A DNA stretch of 64,000 nt from RECM01 sp047921215 (lineage in GTDB: Bacteria; Bacteroidota; Rhodothermia; Balneolales; Cyclonatronaceae): positions 1-64,000 of the forward strand of contig JBLRWO010000018.1 of NCBI GenBank assembly GCA_047921215.1. The letters run 5' to 3'. The notes below the pieces were generated by a model. It searched no databases and had not been told where the DNA came from. It was given only the letters and a program-made list of their open reading frames with translations. Below are positions 45,527-53,942 of this stretch, piece after piece. Numbering within the stretch: the first letter of the stretch is position 1; each line of letters begins with the position of its first letter. Made by a program: the position numbers and the translations under genes.

Positions 45527-45848
45527 GGCGTCTAAGTTTACTAAAATATTACCAAATTAAATACAGTATTAGCCAATTGTTTTTCAACAAGTTACCCACA
45601 TTTTGGAGCCGGCCTGCCACGGAATGCTTTGCATTGCTGTTTCGCTCAAATAATATCAACTATCTGATATTTATGAACCTTAGCCAAACCGTCTTCCTAC
45701 CCCACTCTCACCGCATAATATGTGCACAGGTTCATTCGTCCGGTACTGCTCCCTATAATGCGGGCCCGGCCCGGCAAAGATGGAGTCCTCAACTTCATTT
45801 TATGTTGAGGAGAACGTTCATAAACTCCGTAAAAAATCAATCAATTGG

Positions 45849-46010
45849 GAGCAGGATGTCCATAAACACGGGCACTCGTATTTTATGCGGAACAGAATTC
45901 CCTGAACTCCGGCAACTCTATTTGATCCGGAGCAGGATGTCCATGAACCCGTGCCTGATTATTTCATACGGAACAGAATTTCCCTGAACTCCGGCTCATA
46001 AAGTGAGCGG
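45849..46010. repeat. 81-bp direct repeat copying the 3' end of the aldo/keto reductase gene
   Basis: A unit starting GAGCAGGATGTCCATAAAC (45849) recurs at 45930 with the same order of landmarks (ACGGAACAGAATT, CCCTGAACTCCGG). The second unit covers the stop and last codons of the reductase gene. A weaker third relative (GAGGAGAACGTTCATAAACT) starts at 45807. The spacer 45527-45848 before it holds no gene I can support. Confidence 0.75.
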
Positions 46011-46942
46011 ATCCGGTCGCGGTCTTCATCAGACAGTTTCACAATACCGCCGGTGTTCTTTTCCGCCTGTTCCGGTGTTTTGATGCCCGGAATCACCGTC
46101 GAGACGCCCCCGAAACTGAGGATGAAGCTCATAGCCAGTTCGGTTTTGGTGATGCCGTACTTGTCGGCAAGCGGCCACACCTTTTCCAGGGCATCCAGCG
46201 ACTCGTCCAGGATGTCGGGCGGTAGCCGGAACACACGGTGATCATCATCAGGGAACCGGGTCTCTTTCGTGAATTTGCCGGTAAGCAGCCCGAACTGCAG
46301 GGGCATGCGGGCAATCACGCCGTATCCCGCCTTGTGCGCCCTGTCCACAATACCAAGCGCCTCCTGGTTGATGATATTGAGCACCAGCTGAAACCCGTGG
46401 CCGGCCTCATGGCTGAACATGAAGTCTGCCTCCGGGCCGGGCCTGAAGGTGTTCAGCGACACGCCCCACCAGCGGATCTTGCCCTCGCTTTTCAGCTGCT
46501 CCATGGCCTGGATGCTTTCACCGTTCTCCAGGTCGGGCACCTTGGCAGTGTGCAACTGGTAGAAGTCGATGGTATCGCGTCCGAGCCGTTTCAGGCTGCC
46601 CTCACAGGAATTGAGGATGTGTTCACGCGAATAATCGAGGAAGATGGAACCGTCATCGGCCAGGCGGTGCCCGACCTTCGAGGCGATCAGTACATCATCG
46701 CGGTTGCCGAACACCCTGCCGATCAGCTCCTCGGAGTGGCCGAGGCCGTAAAAATCGGCGGTGTCATAAAAATTGATGCCCAGTTCAAGCGCACGTTTGA
46801 GGGCTTTTTCGGATGTGGCATCATCCACATCACCCCAGCCTATGGGGATGTCGCCGGCCATAGCCGGACCGCCAATGGCCCAGGCGCCAAAACCGACTTC
46901 GCTCACGTTCAGGTCTGTGTTTCCAAAAGGTCTGTAGTTCAT
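45959..46942 (-). CDS. aldo/keto reductase
   Basis: An NAD(P)H-dependent oxidoreductase with a TIM-barrel fold, 327 residues. N-terminal NYRPFGNTDLNVSEVGFGAW; the catalytic tetrad appears as Asp/Tyr in FYDTADFYGLGHSEELIG, Lys in LIASKVGHR and His in FYQLHTAK. The cofactor-side motif STVIPGIKTPEQAEKN is present. ATG at 46942 is preferred to one 42 bases upstream because the family begins at this Met. The substrate is unknown. Just downstream, the gene's 3' end is duplicated. Confidence 0.92.
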   Translation of the reverse strand: MNYRPFGNTDLNVSEVGFGAWAIGGPAMAGDIPIGWGDVDDATSEKALKRALELGINFYDTADFYGLGHSEELIGRVFGNRDDVLIASKVGHRLADDGSIFLDYSREHILNSCEGSLKRLGRDTIDFYQLHTAKVPDLENGESIQAMEQLKSEGKIRWWGVSLNTFRPGPEADFMFSHEAGHGFQLVLNIINQEALGIVDRAHKAGYGVIARMPLQFGLLTGKFTKETRFPDDDHRVFRLPPDILDESLDALEKVWPLADKYGITKTELAMSFILSFGGVSTVIPGIKTPEQAEKNTGGIVKLSDEDRDRIRSLYEPEFREILFRMK

Positions 46943-46984
46943 GATGGGAAGGGGTTTGTGACTGTGTATCTGAATATAAGACAA

Positions 46985-47058
46985 ATGAACCTCCTGCGGG
47001 AGGGTGAAGTAAATGAACCTCCTGCGGTAGGGTGGTATGAACCTCCTGCGGGAGTGCG
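46985..47058. repeat. three-copy tandem repeat, about 26 bp
   Basis: ATGAACCTCCTGCGGGAG-type units begin at 46985, 47013 and 47037 between the reductase gene and the aminotransferase remnant. A short inverted fragment (GAAGCTCCCCGCAG) follows. No coding role is seen. Confidence 0.8.
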
Positions 47059-47077
47059 AAGCTCCCCGCAGAGTGGT

Positions 47078-47392
47078 TCATCCTCCAATCTTACCATCAT
47101 TATGATACTCCCGCAATTCCGCGACTGCCCTGAGGCTGGCTTCCACTTCCTGTTCGGTATTGATTACGCAGGGGGTGGTAGTAAGGATTTCGTCACCATT
47201 TTTTAGCTTAAATCCGGAATAGAGCGTGCCGAGACCCTCGGTGGTGCTTCCGGTAAGGGCGATCTCTCCCGGGTTGGCCCCGATATAGGCGGCTGCATCC
47301 GGTGAAATTTTAGTGAGTCCCGGCACGAATGGCAGGGCCATACCTGCGCCGATCATGAATCCCCTGTCCCTTAGAAATGACTTTCTGTCCAT
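47078..47392 (-). pseudogene. class V aminotransferase remnant with internal deletions
   Basis: 104 residues fuse three separate parts of a Tat-exported class V (PLP) aminotransferase: the leader MDRKSFLRDRGFMIGAGMAL, the segment ANPGEIALTGSTTEGLGTLY ... KNGDEILTTTP, and the far C-terminal INTEQEVEASLRAVAEL. Full-length relatives carry roughly 60 residues between the first two and more than 200, including the PLP lysine, between the last two. The missing core rules out activity. The frame is still open, so it could be expressed as a stub. Tandem repeats flank its 3' side. Confidence 0.75.
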
Positions 47393-47874
47393 AAAACACC
47401 TTTTTTTATAAGTAACACCCCGGCTCCAAAACTAAAAATATTTCCCTATTTATCAATATTGATTTCTTGTTACTCTTAAATAACGTCAAAACAGAAAATT
47501 ACCCGACTTCGATCCTGCGTGTTGATTTATTGTTCACAACCCTGCGCAGGCCCGCAGGTACAACATATGCCTGGCAGCAATCTGATTGCCGGAACATTTT
47601 CAAATCCAACCTGTTTTGAATGATCTTTTTCAGGCAATTTTGTCGATTTAGGCAGAATTAGGGTCTGTTGCAGTTTCACTGGCAGCTTGCAGATTTGCCC
47701 CGGCAACACATTATGAAAATTGACAATGAATCCGGGAATCTGGCACATGTATCCACTCCGGAAATCAACACCCCTGAATATCCAGCTTATGAAAAAGAAT
47801 CTCCTTTGCGGACCACCCGGTTTTGTCATATCACCACTGAAAATGATCAAGAAATGCACATCCGAAACCTGTCT
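47393..47874. other. AT-rich intergenic region upstream of the giant secreted protein
   Basis: No convincing gene, RNA or repeat. The reading frame of the downstream giant gene is open back to 47668 but lacks secretion features there, so I treat that part as leader. The sequence is clearly lower in GC than the gene it precedes. Confidence 0.4.
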
Positions 47875-50800
47875 ATGAACATAAATAAGAACCTTAACCA
47901 CTACCTTATCCTCGTTCTGCTGCTGATTGCGGTACCGGCCGGAATGGCGGCGACTGCATCCGAATATGAATCCGGATCGGCTGCCCTGTTGGCCTACCAG
48001 TGGGTCGGTGGTATCGGCGACTGGGATGAAGCCGCCAACTGGAACCCGGTCGGAGTGCCCGGCCCCGGCGACGCGGTAACCATTGCGTCGGGAGAAGTGA
48101 CCACTTCGGGTGCACGCACCATTGGCGACCTATCGATCACCTCGGGTGGCAAACTAACCGGTTCGGGGAGCCTCGCCATCACCGGAACGTTTAACATGAG
48201 CAATGCCGCCTCCGAAATCTCCTTTGAAGGCGACATCTTTGTGGGCGGGCTCCTGACGTGGTCGGGCGGGTGGATGAGCGGCACGGGCACGACCACGGCC
48301 GGCGGTGGCATCACCGTATCGGGCAGTGCGGGCAGCTCCACCAACGACAAGTTCCTCGACGGCCGGCGTATTAACGTACCGGCCGGGCAGATTGCCACGC
48401 ACAGCGGTAACCGGCTGAACGGGGTGAACGGGGCGGAGTACGAGATCGCATCGGGCGCCACACTCGCTATCACCACGGGCAACAATTTCTCCTTTTTTAA
48501 CGCAGGTGCGGGTGGTGCGACCCTCATCAACCGGGGCACCATCACCAAAACCGGCGGTACCACCTTCGCCCTTGAGATCGGCTGGGACCTCGATAACCAT
48601 GGTCTCATTCTGATCGATCAGCCCGATGCAGACCTGCGGTTCGGCGGTGCACTGGCCGATTTCGGCGGCACCTATGAAGCCGCTTCCGGCACGCTTACCC
48701 TCGATATCAAAGCCTCACCCGGCACCATACTGCTCGGTGCGACGTCGGTGATACGGTCGGGCACTGCGGGCCGTATCCACTTCGGAAGCCGGACCGGTGA
48801 CGGCACCGATACCTTTTTCAGTTTTGAAGGTCTGGCGGATATTGCCGGCACCCTCTCTGTGGCAAGTTCAGGCAATACGTATGCCAACCTGCGGGTGGAA
48901 GAGACGGCCACCCTGCAGCAACTTGGTGCGACGGGCATCTCGGCCGGTGGCAACCGGGGGCGCCTGATCATACTGCGGGCTCCCGGCTCGCCGGATGTGA
49001 TCGATGTGGGCAATGCCTCCGTCGGTTTTGGGGGTACGCTACGGTTCGAAGGGAATGCGATGGTGAACGGGGATATGAGCCTCAGCATCTCATCCGCCGA
49101 ATTCTTTGCCGGAGGGGAGCTTACCATCAGCGGCACACTGAACTGGAACGGCGGCATCATGTCGGGACCGGGCCCCGTGCGTGCCGGCGGCGATGTCACT
49201 ATGACGGGCGGGCCCGGCAGCGCGAGCAATGCAAAGGTGCTCGACGGTACACGGCTGATTGTCGCATCCGGGCAGACGTTTACCCAGAACGGCGGCCTGT
49301 TTTCCGGCCGCAACGGGGCCGTTGTCGAAATTGAGAATGATGCCGTACTTGACATCACAACGGGTAATAACAGCTCGGTGTTTGTAAAAGGCATCGGCGG
49401 CGCCACAATCGAGAATTACGGCACCATCCTGAAAAACAGCGGCACCACCTTCCAGGTAAACCTCGACTGGGATATCGAAAACCACGGGCTGATTGAAATG
49501 AACCTGGAGACCGGGCACCTGAGCCTGCGCGGGGCTATGACCGATTTCGGCGGAACCTGGCATGCTGAGACAGGAATCCTGAGCCTGGATCTGCCGGCAC
49601 GGGCAGAGAGCTATGTTTTCGGATCCGGATCGGTCTTTTCGACCGGAACAGACGGTCACCTCCTCTTCAGCAGCTATACGGGAGACGGTAATATCTCCTT
49701 CTTTGACATCGCGGGGACGGTAAATATTCCCGGATCCCTGTCGGTACGTACTCTGTTTTCAAACAACACAGCGCAGATAACCATCGCTGAAACAGCCGTA
49801 CTGCAGCAATTATCGGGCAACCTGTTGCAAACGGGAGGCAACCGGGGCCGGCTTATCGTTCTGAACACGGATGAGCTTAACGTGAATAATGTTCAGATCA
49901 GTTTCCAGGGCCTGCTTGACGTCTCATCCCCGCTGAACATCGGTGGAACCCTGCTTATAAATAATGCCTCCGGCACACTGAATTCGCTGCATCCGATAAC
50001 TGTCGACAGCCTGATTACCTGGAGCGGCGGTGCGATTCAGGGTGAAGGACCGGTTACGGCAAATGCGGGTCTGCTGATGACCGGCGGCCCCGGCAGCGCC
50101 GACAATGTAAAGGTGTTGCGGAACCGCAATCTGATTATTCCCGAAGGTCAGACTTTCAACTATCCCGGAAACCTGCTCAGCGGACGCGACAGTGCCACCG
50201 TTGAAATTCGCCCGGGAGCCCTGCTGGACCTGACCATGAACAACAACTCGCAGGTGATGACCGTGTCGGGCGGGGCAACCCTCATCAATGAGGGTACCAT
50301 CCGCAAAAACACAGGCACGACGTTCGAAATTACCATCGGCTGGGACCTGGTGAATTCCGGAGAGGTGCTGCTCGACTTAGAGGGGTCGCAATTGCGATTT
50401 TCCGGACCGCTTCTGGATGTAGGCGGATCATACCGGGCCGAGTCGGGGATGCTCCATTTTTCGCCTCCCGCGCGCGGGGAGCCCTACATTTTTGAGAACA
50501 CCTCGCTGCTGCGGGCGGGAGCGGGCGGGCGGATCAACTTCGGGGGGACGGGCGGCAGCGGTAACCGCATCGATTACCGGCTCGACGGAACGCTTGATTT
50601 CGAGGGAATTCTATCGGTGAAAAACCTGACCGGAGGCGACACTCCGGAGGTAACCATCCCGGCGACTGCATCCATCACCCGTCTGGGCGGCAATGCCCTG
50701 CTGTTAGGCGGGAACCGGGGACGTCTTTTCGTTGAGGTGACCGAACCGCTCTGGATCGGCGATCTGCATGTTGGCTTCGGCGGCGGGCTGGTAATGAACG

Positions 50801-53685
50801 GCCCCCTCACGGTGAACGGGACCTTTCTGTTCGACGATCAATCGGCACGTTTTACCAGCATCCACCCAACAACTGTTCAGGGGTTGATGACCTGGCGTGG
50901 AGGCACCCTCGACGGGGCCGGACCGACCACCGTGAACGGAGGGCTCACCATTACCGGTACCGCAGGCAGTGCAAGCTGGAACAAGTACCTCGACGGGCAT
51001 ACCCTCGAAGTGACCGGCGGCGACATGCTGATCGCCGGTTCGCTCATGAACGGGGGCAACGGCGGGCGCCTCATTGTGGGGGAGGATGTAACTGCGACGG
51101 TGAACATGCCGGGCGGTACGTCCACCTTTTCGATTTTCGGAGGCAGTACGGAGGTACCGTCTTACATCAACCGTGGCACGCTTCGGGCGGTGGAGACCGG
51201 CGGACCGATCACGGTGAACTGGGATTTCATCAACGAAGGCACCATCGACCTGGGCGAGTCGGCACTCGTTCTCCGGGTAAACCGGGGAGCGGTAAGCAGC
51301 GGTCTTCTTGTCGGGAGTGGAACCCTTACCGGGAATTTCGATAATGTGTCGGGCACCGTTTCGCCGGGGCCGGGCGTTTCAGGTGCAAACGGGGCCGGAA
51401 GCGGAGATTCAGGCGCAGGTCTCATCTTTATCGACGGAACCTACACGCAGGGTGAGGCGGGTGTGCTTGAGGCGTTCATCGGCGGGCAGACCGCCGGTAC
51501 GGATTACGATCAGCTCCGGGCCGACAACATGGTTCTGGACGGCACACTCAGGCTGGGGCTTTCCGGTGGCTACATCCCCGGTCAGAACGATGTGTTCCAG
51601 GTGGCCACCTGGCCGGGAGGAACACGTACCGGTTCGTTTGCGGCCTTTGAAGGGCAGGATGCCGGCGACATTTTTCTTGCCATACGCTACGGCAACCTCG
51701 CTGTTGAGGTGTACGACGGCTCCGACATCACCATCGCCCCGCCGCCGTCGATGTCGGCCGTGGTAAACAGTCCGCCCTTCCAGCGTACCGGGCGTAACGC
51801 ACCGTTCCGGGCCACCATCAGCAGCCCGGGCGAAGCGGTCATTTTCGGTGTGGAGGCAGAAAACCTCGACCGGAGAGGTCAGCCGGCCGGCCCTCACTGC
51901 CCCCTGGACGATGCCTACGAGAACCTGAAATGCCGTCTTGCCCCGTTCGGCATCGTACCGCCCGAACCGGAAGAGGGCGAAGAATACCCCATGCTGGCCA
52001 TGGAGCTTTTCCCGGTCATCCCCTCATCGGGCGGGGGCAGTAATGGCGGATCGCGCACCGAATTCACCGCGGTGATGGGTCCAACCGGCGACCTGAACTG
52101 GGGGCAGAGCCAGATATGCGAAACAGACCCGGTGAGTGCATCCGTGAATGTCGGCACGCCGGTTACCAACGATAATATGGCAGGGTGTGCCTACGCGATC
52201 GCCAAGCTGGCGCTCGAACTCGTTCCCGGAGCCGACTGCTTCAAGCTGGCTGCCGGCATCGGAACCTCCATCGGTGAGGGCGTTTACGCGGGACAGTTTG
52301 ACCTGCCGGCCTACCTGGCCGCGAACATGGTTGGCGCCATCAACTGTGCGGGTGATGTGTTTCCGGCCTCAAAAGCCATCAAGGTGATGCTCAAACTGAA
52401 CGAGCTGGCCGGGCAGGCCGGCGGCATTGCCGGTGCCCTCGATGCCTGCAGCAGCACAGGCGGCAGCGGATCGGTAGCCGGATCGTCGTCATCAAGCACC
52501 ACCTGTATCTTTGCCGCCGACCCGAACGACAAATACGGTCCCGAGGGCATTTTAACGGAGCGTTATATCGCCAGCGGCGACTCGATGGCCTACACCGTAT
52601 TTTTCGAGAACAAGGAGGAGGCTACAGCCCCTGCCCAGATCGTGATCATCACCGACACACTGGATGTGGCCGTGGTTGACCTCAGCAGCTTCTCCTTCGG
52701 GATGGTGGCCTGGACCGACACCTCGGCCGTGCTTTTGCCCGACACCACCGGAACGATCGGAACCGGCGGACCGGAACCGGTCTTCAGCGCCACAGCCGAC
52801 GTGGATCTTCGCCCCGTCATGGACCTCGTGGTGCGCATCGACGCGGACCTTGATCCGGAAACCGGCGTGATCACCTGGGTGTTCAGCTCCCTCGATCCGG
52901 AGACGCTTGAACCAACAGCCGATCCGCTGGCCGGTTTCCTGCCGCCCAACAATCAAACTTTCGATGGCGAGGGACTGGTGAGCTACTTCGTATCGCTGAA
53001 GGAGGATGTGCCCTCTGCCACCCGTTTCGGCAGCGCAGCCCGCATCATCTTTGATGAGAACGAGCCCATCGATACGCCGGTCTGGAGCAACATCCTCGAC
53101 ACCGAAGCCCCGGTGAGCGCGGTGAGCCCGCTCGACAGTGTGCAGACTACCACTGAATTCACCGTGAGCTGGTCGGGCGAAGACGATGCGAGCGGAATCC
53201 GTTTCTACACGATTTATGTGTCAGAAAATGGCGGGGAGCCGGAAGTATGGCTGTCGGATACGGAGGCCACTTCGATGGCGTATACCGGCAACGACGGATC
53301 AACCTATGCGTTCCGGAGCACGGCCGCCGACCAGGTGGGCAACCGCAGCGTACGCGGCACTGAACCCGAGGCAGTAACCACCGTTCAGGTGCCCACCTCG
53401 ATTGAGCGAACCGATCTGCCGGCCGAGTTCAGCCTGGCCCAGAACTACCCGAACCCGTTCAACCCGAGCACAGTGATCCGGTTCGGCCTGCCGGAAGCGG
53501 CGGATGTACGCCTTGAGGTGTACGACCTTGCCGGACGGCGTGTGGCGGTTCTGACTGACGGCAGCCGTTCGGCAGGCTGGCACACGGTCACCTTCGATGG
53601 CAGCGCTCTCTCAAGCGGCGTATACGTGTACCGGCTGAGGGCGGGCGACTTTGTGCAGAGCAGGAAGCTGGTGCTGGTGAAGTAG
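47875..53685 (+). CDS. giant repeat protein with T9SS sorting domain
   Basis: About 1,936 residues. Signal peptide (LNHYLILVLLLIAVPAGMAA), then four long repeats of roughly 290-296 residues, each marked by a phrase like LTWSGGxMSGxGPxTAxGG, GGPGSASNxKVLDG, TLINxGTIxKxxGTTFxxxI and GGNRGRLIVL. These suggest a beta-helix or autotransporter-like stalk. Next come a closing GTLTGNFDNVSGTVSPG segment, a Cys-containing region with alanine-rich helices (about 1,440-1,600), a domain opening AADPNDKYGPEG (conserved in large Bacteroidota surface proteins) and an Ig-like domain. The C-terminal T9SS type A signal has YPNPFNPSTVIRFGLPEA and GVYVYRLRAGDFVQSRKLVL. ATG at 47875 is chosen for the signal peptide. 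A probable adhesin or surface-layer component. Confidence 0.88.
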   Translation: MNINKNLNHYLILVLLLIAVPAGMAATASEYESGSAALLAYQWVGGIGDWDEAANWNPVGVPGPGDAVTIASGEVTTSGARTIGDLSITSGGKLTGSGSLAITGTFNMSNAASEISFEGDIFVGGLLTWSGGWMSGTGTTTAGGGITVSGSAGSSTNDKFLDGRRINVPAGQIATHSGNRLNGVNGAEYEIASGATLAITTGNNFSFFNAGAGGATLINRGTITKTGGTTFALEIGWDLDNHGLILIDQPDADLRFGGALADFGGTYEAASGTLTLDIKASPGTILLGATSVIRSGTAGRIHFGSRTGDGTDTFFSFEGLADIAGTLSVASSGNTYANLRVEETATLQQLGATGISAGGNRGRLIILRAPGSPDVIDVGNASVGFGGTLRFEGNAMVNGDMSLSISSAEFFAGGELTISGTLNWNGGIMSGPGPVRAGGDVTMTGGPGSASNAKVLDGTRLIVASGQTFTQNGGLFSGRNGAVVEIENDAVLDITTGNNSSVFVKGIGGATIENYGTILKNSGTTFQVNLDWDIENHGLIEMNLETGHLSLRGAMTDFGGTWHAETGILSLDLPARAESYVFGSGSVFSTGTDGHLLFSSYTGDGNISFFDIAGTVNIPGSLSVRTLFSNNTAQITIAETAVLQQLSGNLLQTGGNRGRLIVLNTDELNVNNVQISFQGLLDVSSPLNIGGTLLINNASGTLNSLHPITVDSLITWSGGAIQGEGPVTANAGLLMTGGPGSADNVKVLRNRNLIIPEGQTFNYPGNLLSGRDSATVEIRPGALLDLTMNNNSQVMTVSGGATLINEGTIRKNTGTTFEITIGWDLVNSGEVLLDLEGSQLRFSGPLLDVGGSYRAESGMLHFSPPARGEPYIFENTSLLRAGAGGRINFGGTGGSGNRIDYRLDGTLDFEGILSVKNLTGGDTPEVTIPATASITRLGGNALLLGGNRGRLFVEVTEPLWIGDLHVGFGGGLVMNGPLTVNGTFLFDDQSARFTSIHPTTVQGLMTWRGGTLDGAGPTTVNGGLTITGTAGSASWNKYLDGHTLEVTGGDMLIAGSLMNGGNGGRLIVGEDVTATVNMPGGTSTFSIFGGSTEVPSYINRGTLRAVETGGPITVNWDFINEGTIDLGESALVLRVNRGAVSSGLLVGSGTLTGNFDNVSGTVSPGPGVSGANGAGSGDSGAGLIFIDGTYTQGEAGVLEAFIGGQTAGTDYDQLRADNMVLDGTLRLGLSGGYIPGQNDVFQVATWPGGTRTGSFAAFEGQDAGDIFLAIRYGNLAVEVYDGSDITIAPPPSMSAVVNSPPFQRTGRNAPFRATISSPGEAVIFGVEAENLDRRGQPAGPHCPLDDAYENLKCRLAPFGIVPPEPEEGEEYPMLAMELFPVIPSSGGGSNGGSRTEFTAVMGPTGDLNWGQSQICETDPVSASVNVGTPVTNDNMAGCAYAIAKLALELVPGADCFKLAAGIGTSIGEGVYAGQFDLPAYLAANMVGAINCAGDVFPASKAIKVMLKLNELAGQAGGIAGALDACSSTGGSGSVAGSSSSSTTCIFAADPNDKYGPEGILTERYIASGDSMAYTVFFENKEEATAPAQIVIITDTLDVAVVDLSSFSFGMVAWTDTSAVLLPDTTGTIGTGGPEPVFSATADVDLRPVMDLVVRIDADLDPETGVITWVFSSLDPETLEPTADPLAGFLPPNNQTFDGEGLVSYFVSLKEDVPSATRFGSAARIIFDENEPIDTPVWSNILDTEAPVSAVSPLDSVQTTTEFTVSWSGEDDASGIRFYTIYVSENGGEPEVWLSDTEATSMAYTGNDGSTYAFRSTAADQVGNRSVRGTEPEAVTTVQVPTSIERTDLPAEFSLAQNYPNPFNPSTVIRFGLPEAADVRLEVYDLAGRRVAVLTDGSRSAGWHTVTFDGSALSSGVYVYRLRAGDFVQSRKLVLVK

Positions 53686-53789
53686 ATTGAAGTTACAGTG
53701 ACATATAAAACAGGTCACTGGTTGCCCCCTGGCAATCTACTGTTAAGAGCAACACTATTCTGGTAACGACAACAATTGTGGACATGGTA

Positions 53790-53850
53790 AGCTTCAAACA
53801 GGTCAACAGTTGAACAAGTACGCACGTGAACCGCGAAGTGCCAGGGAAGA
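53790..53850. repeat. diverged copy C of the dispersed intergenic repeat
   Basis: CAACAGTTGAACAAGTACGC followed by ACGTGAACCGCGAAGTG and AGGGAAGAT parallels copies A and B in order, with more mismatches. Confidence 0.5.
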
Positions 53851-53942
53851 TACCGCTGATATTCAGCTTTTTTCGCTTCCTGTTTTTTGTAGTTTGAGAT
53901 ACATAACTTCACGTTCAACTTCAACAGACAACAGATGCTGCC

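Noticed and set aside
45577..45987. Possible 136-residue plus-strand protein
   Set aside because: It runs through direct repeats derived from the 3' end of the reductase gene and has no coding character.
46830..47081. Small minus-strand protein with repeated LPQEVH
   Set aside because: Its text is produced by the three-copy tandem repeat and it overlaps the start of the reductase gene in another frame.
47527..47901. Possible 124-residue minus-strand protein upstream of the giant gene
   Set aside because: Overlaps the giant gene's signal peptide region on the other strand and shows no recognisable motif.
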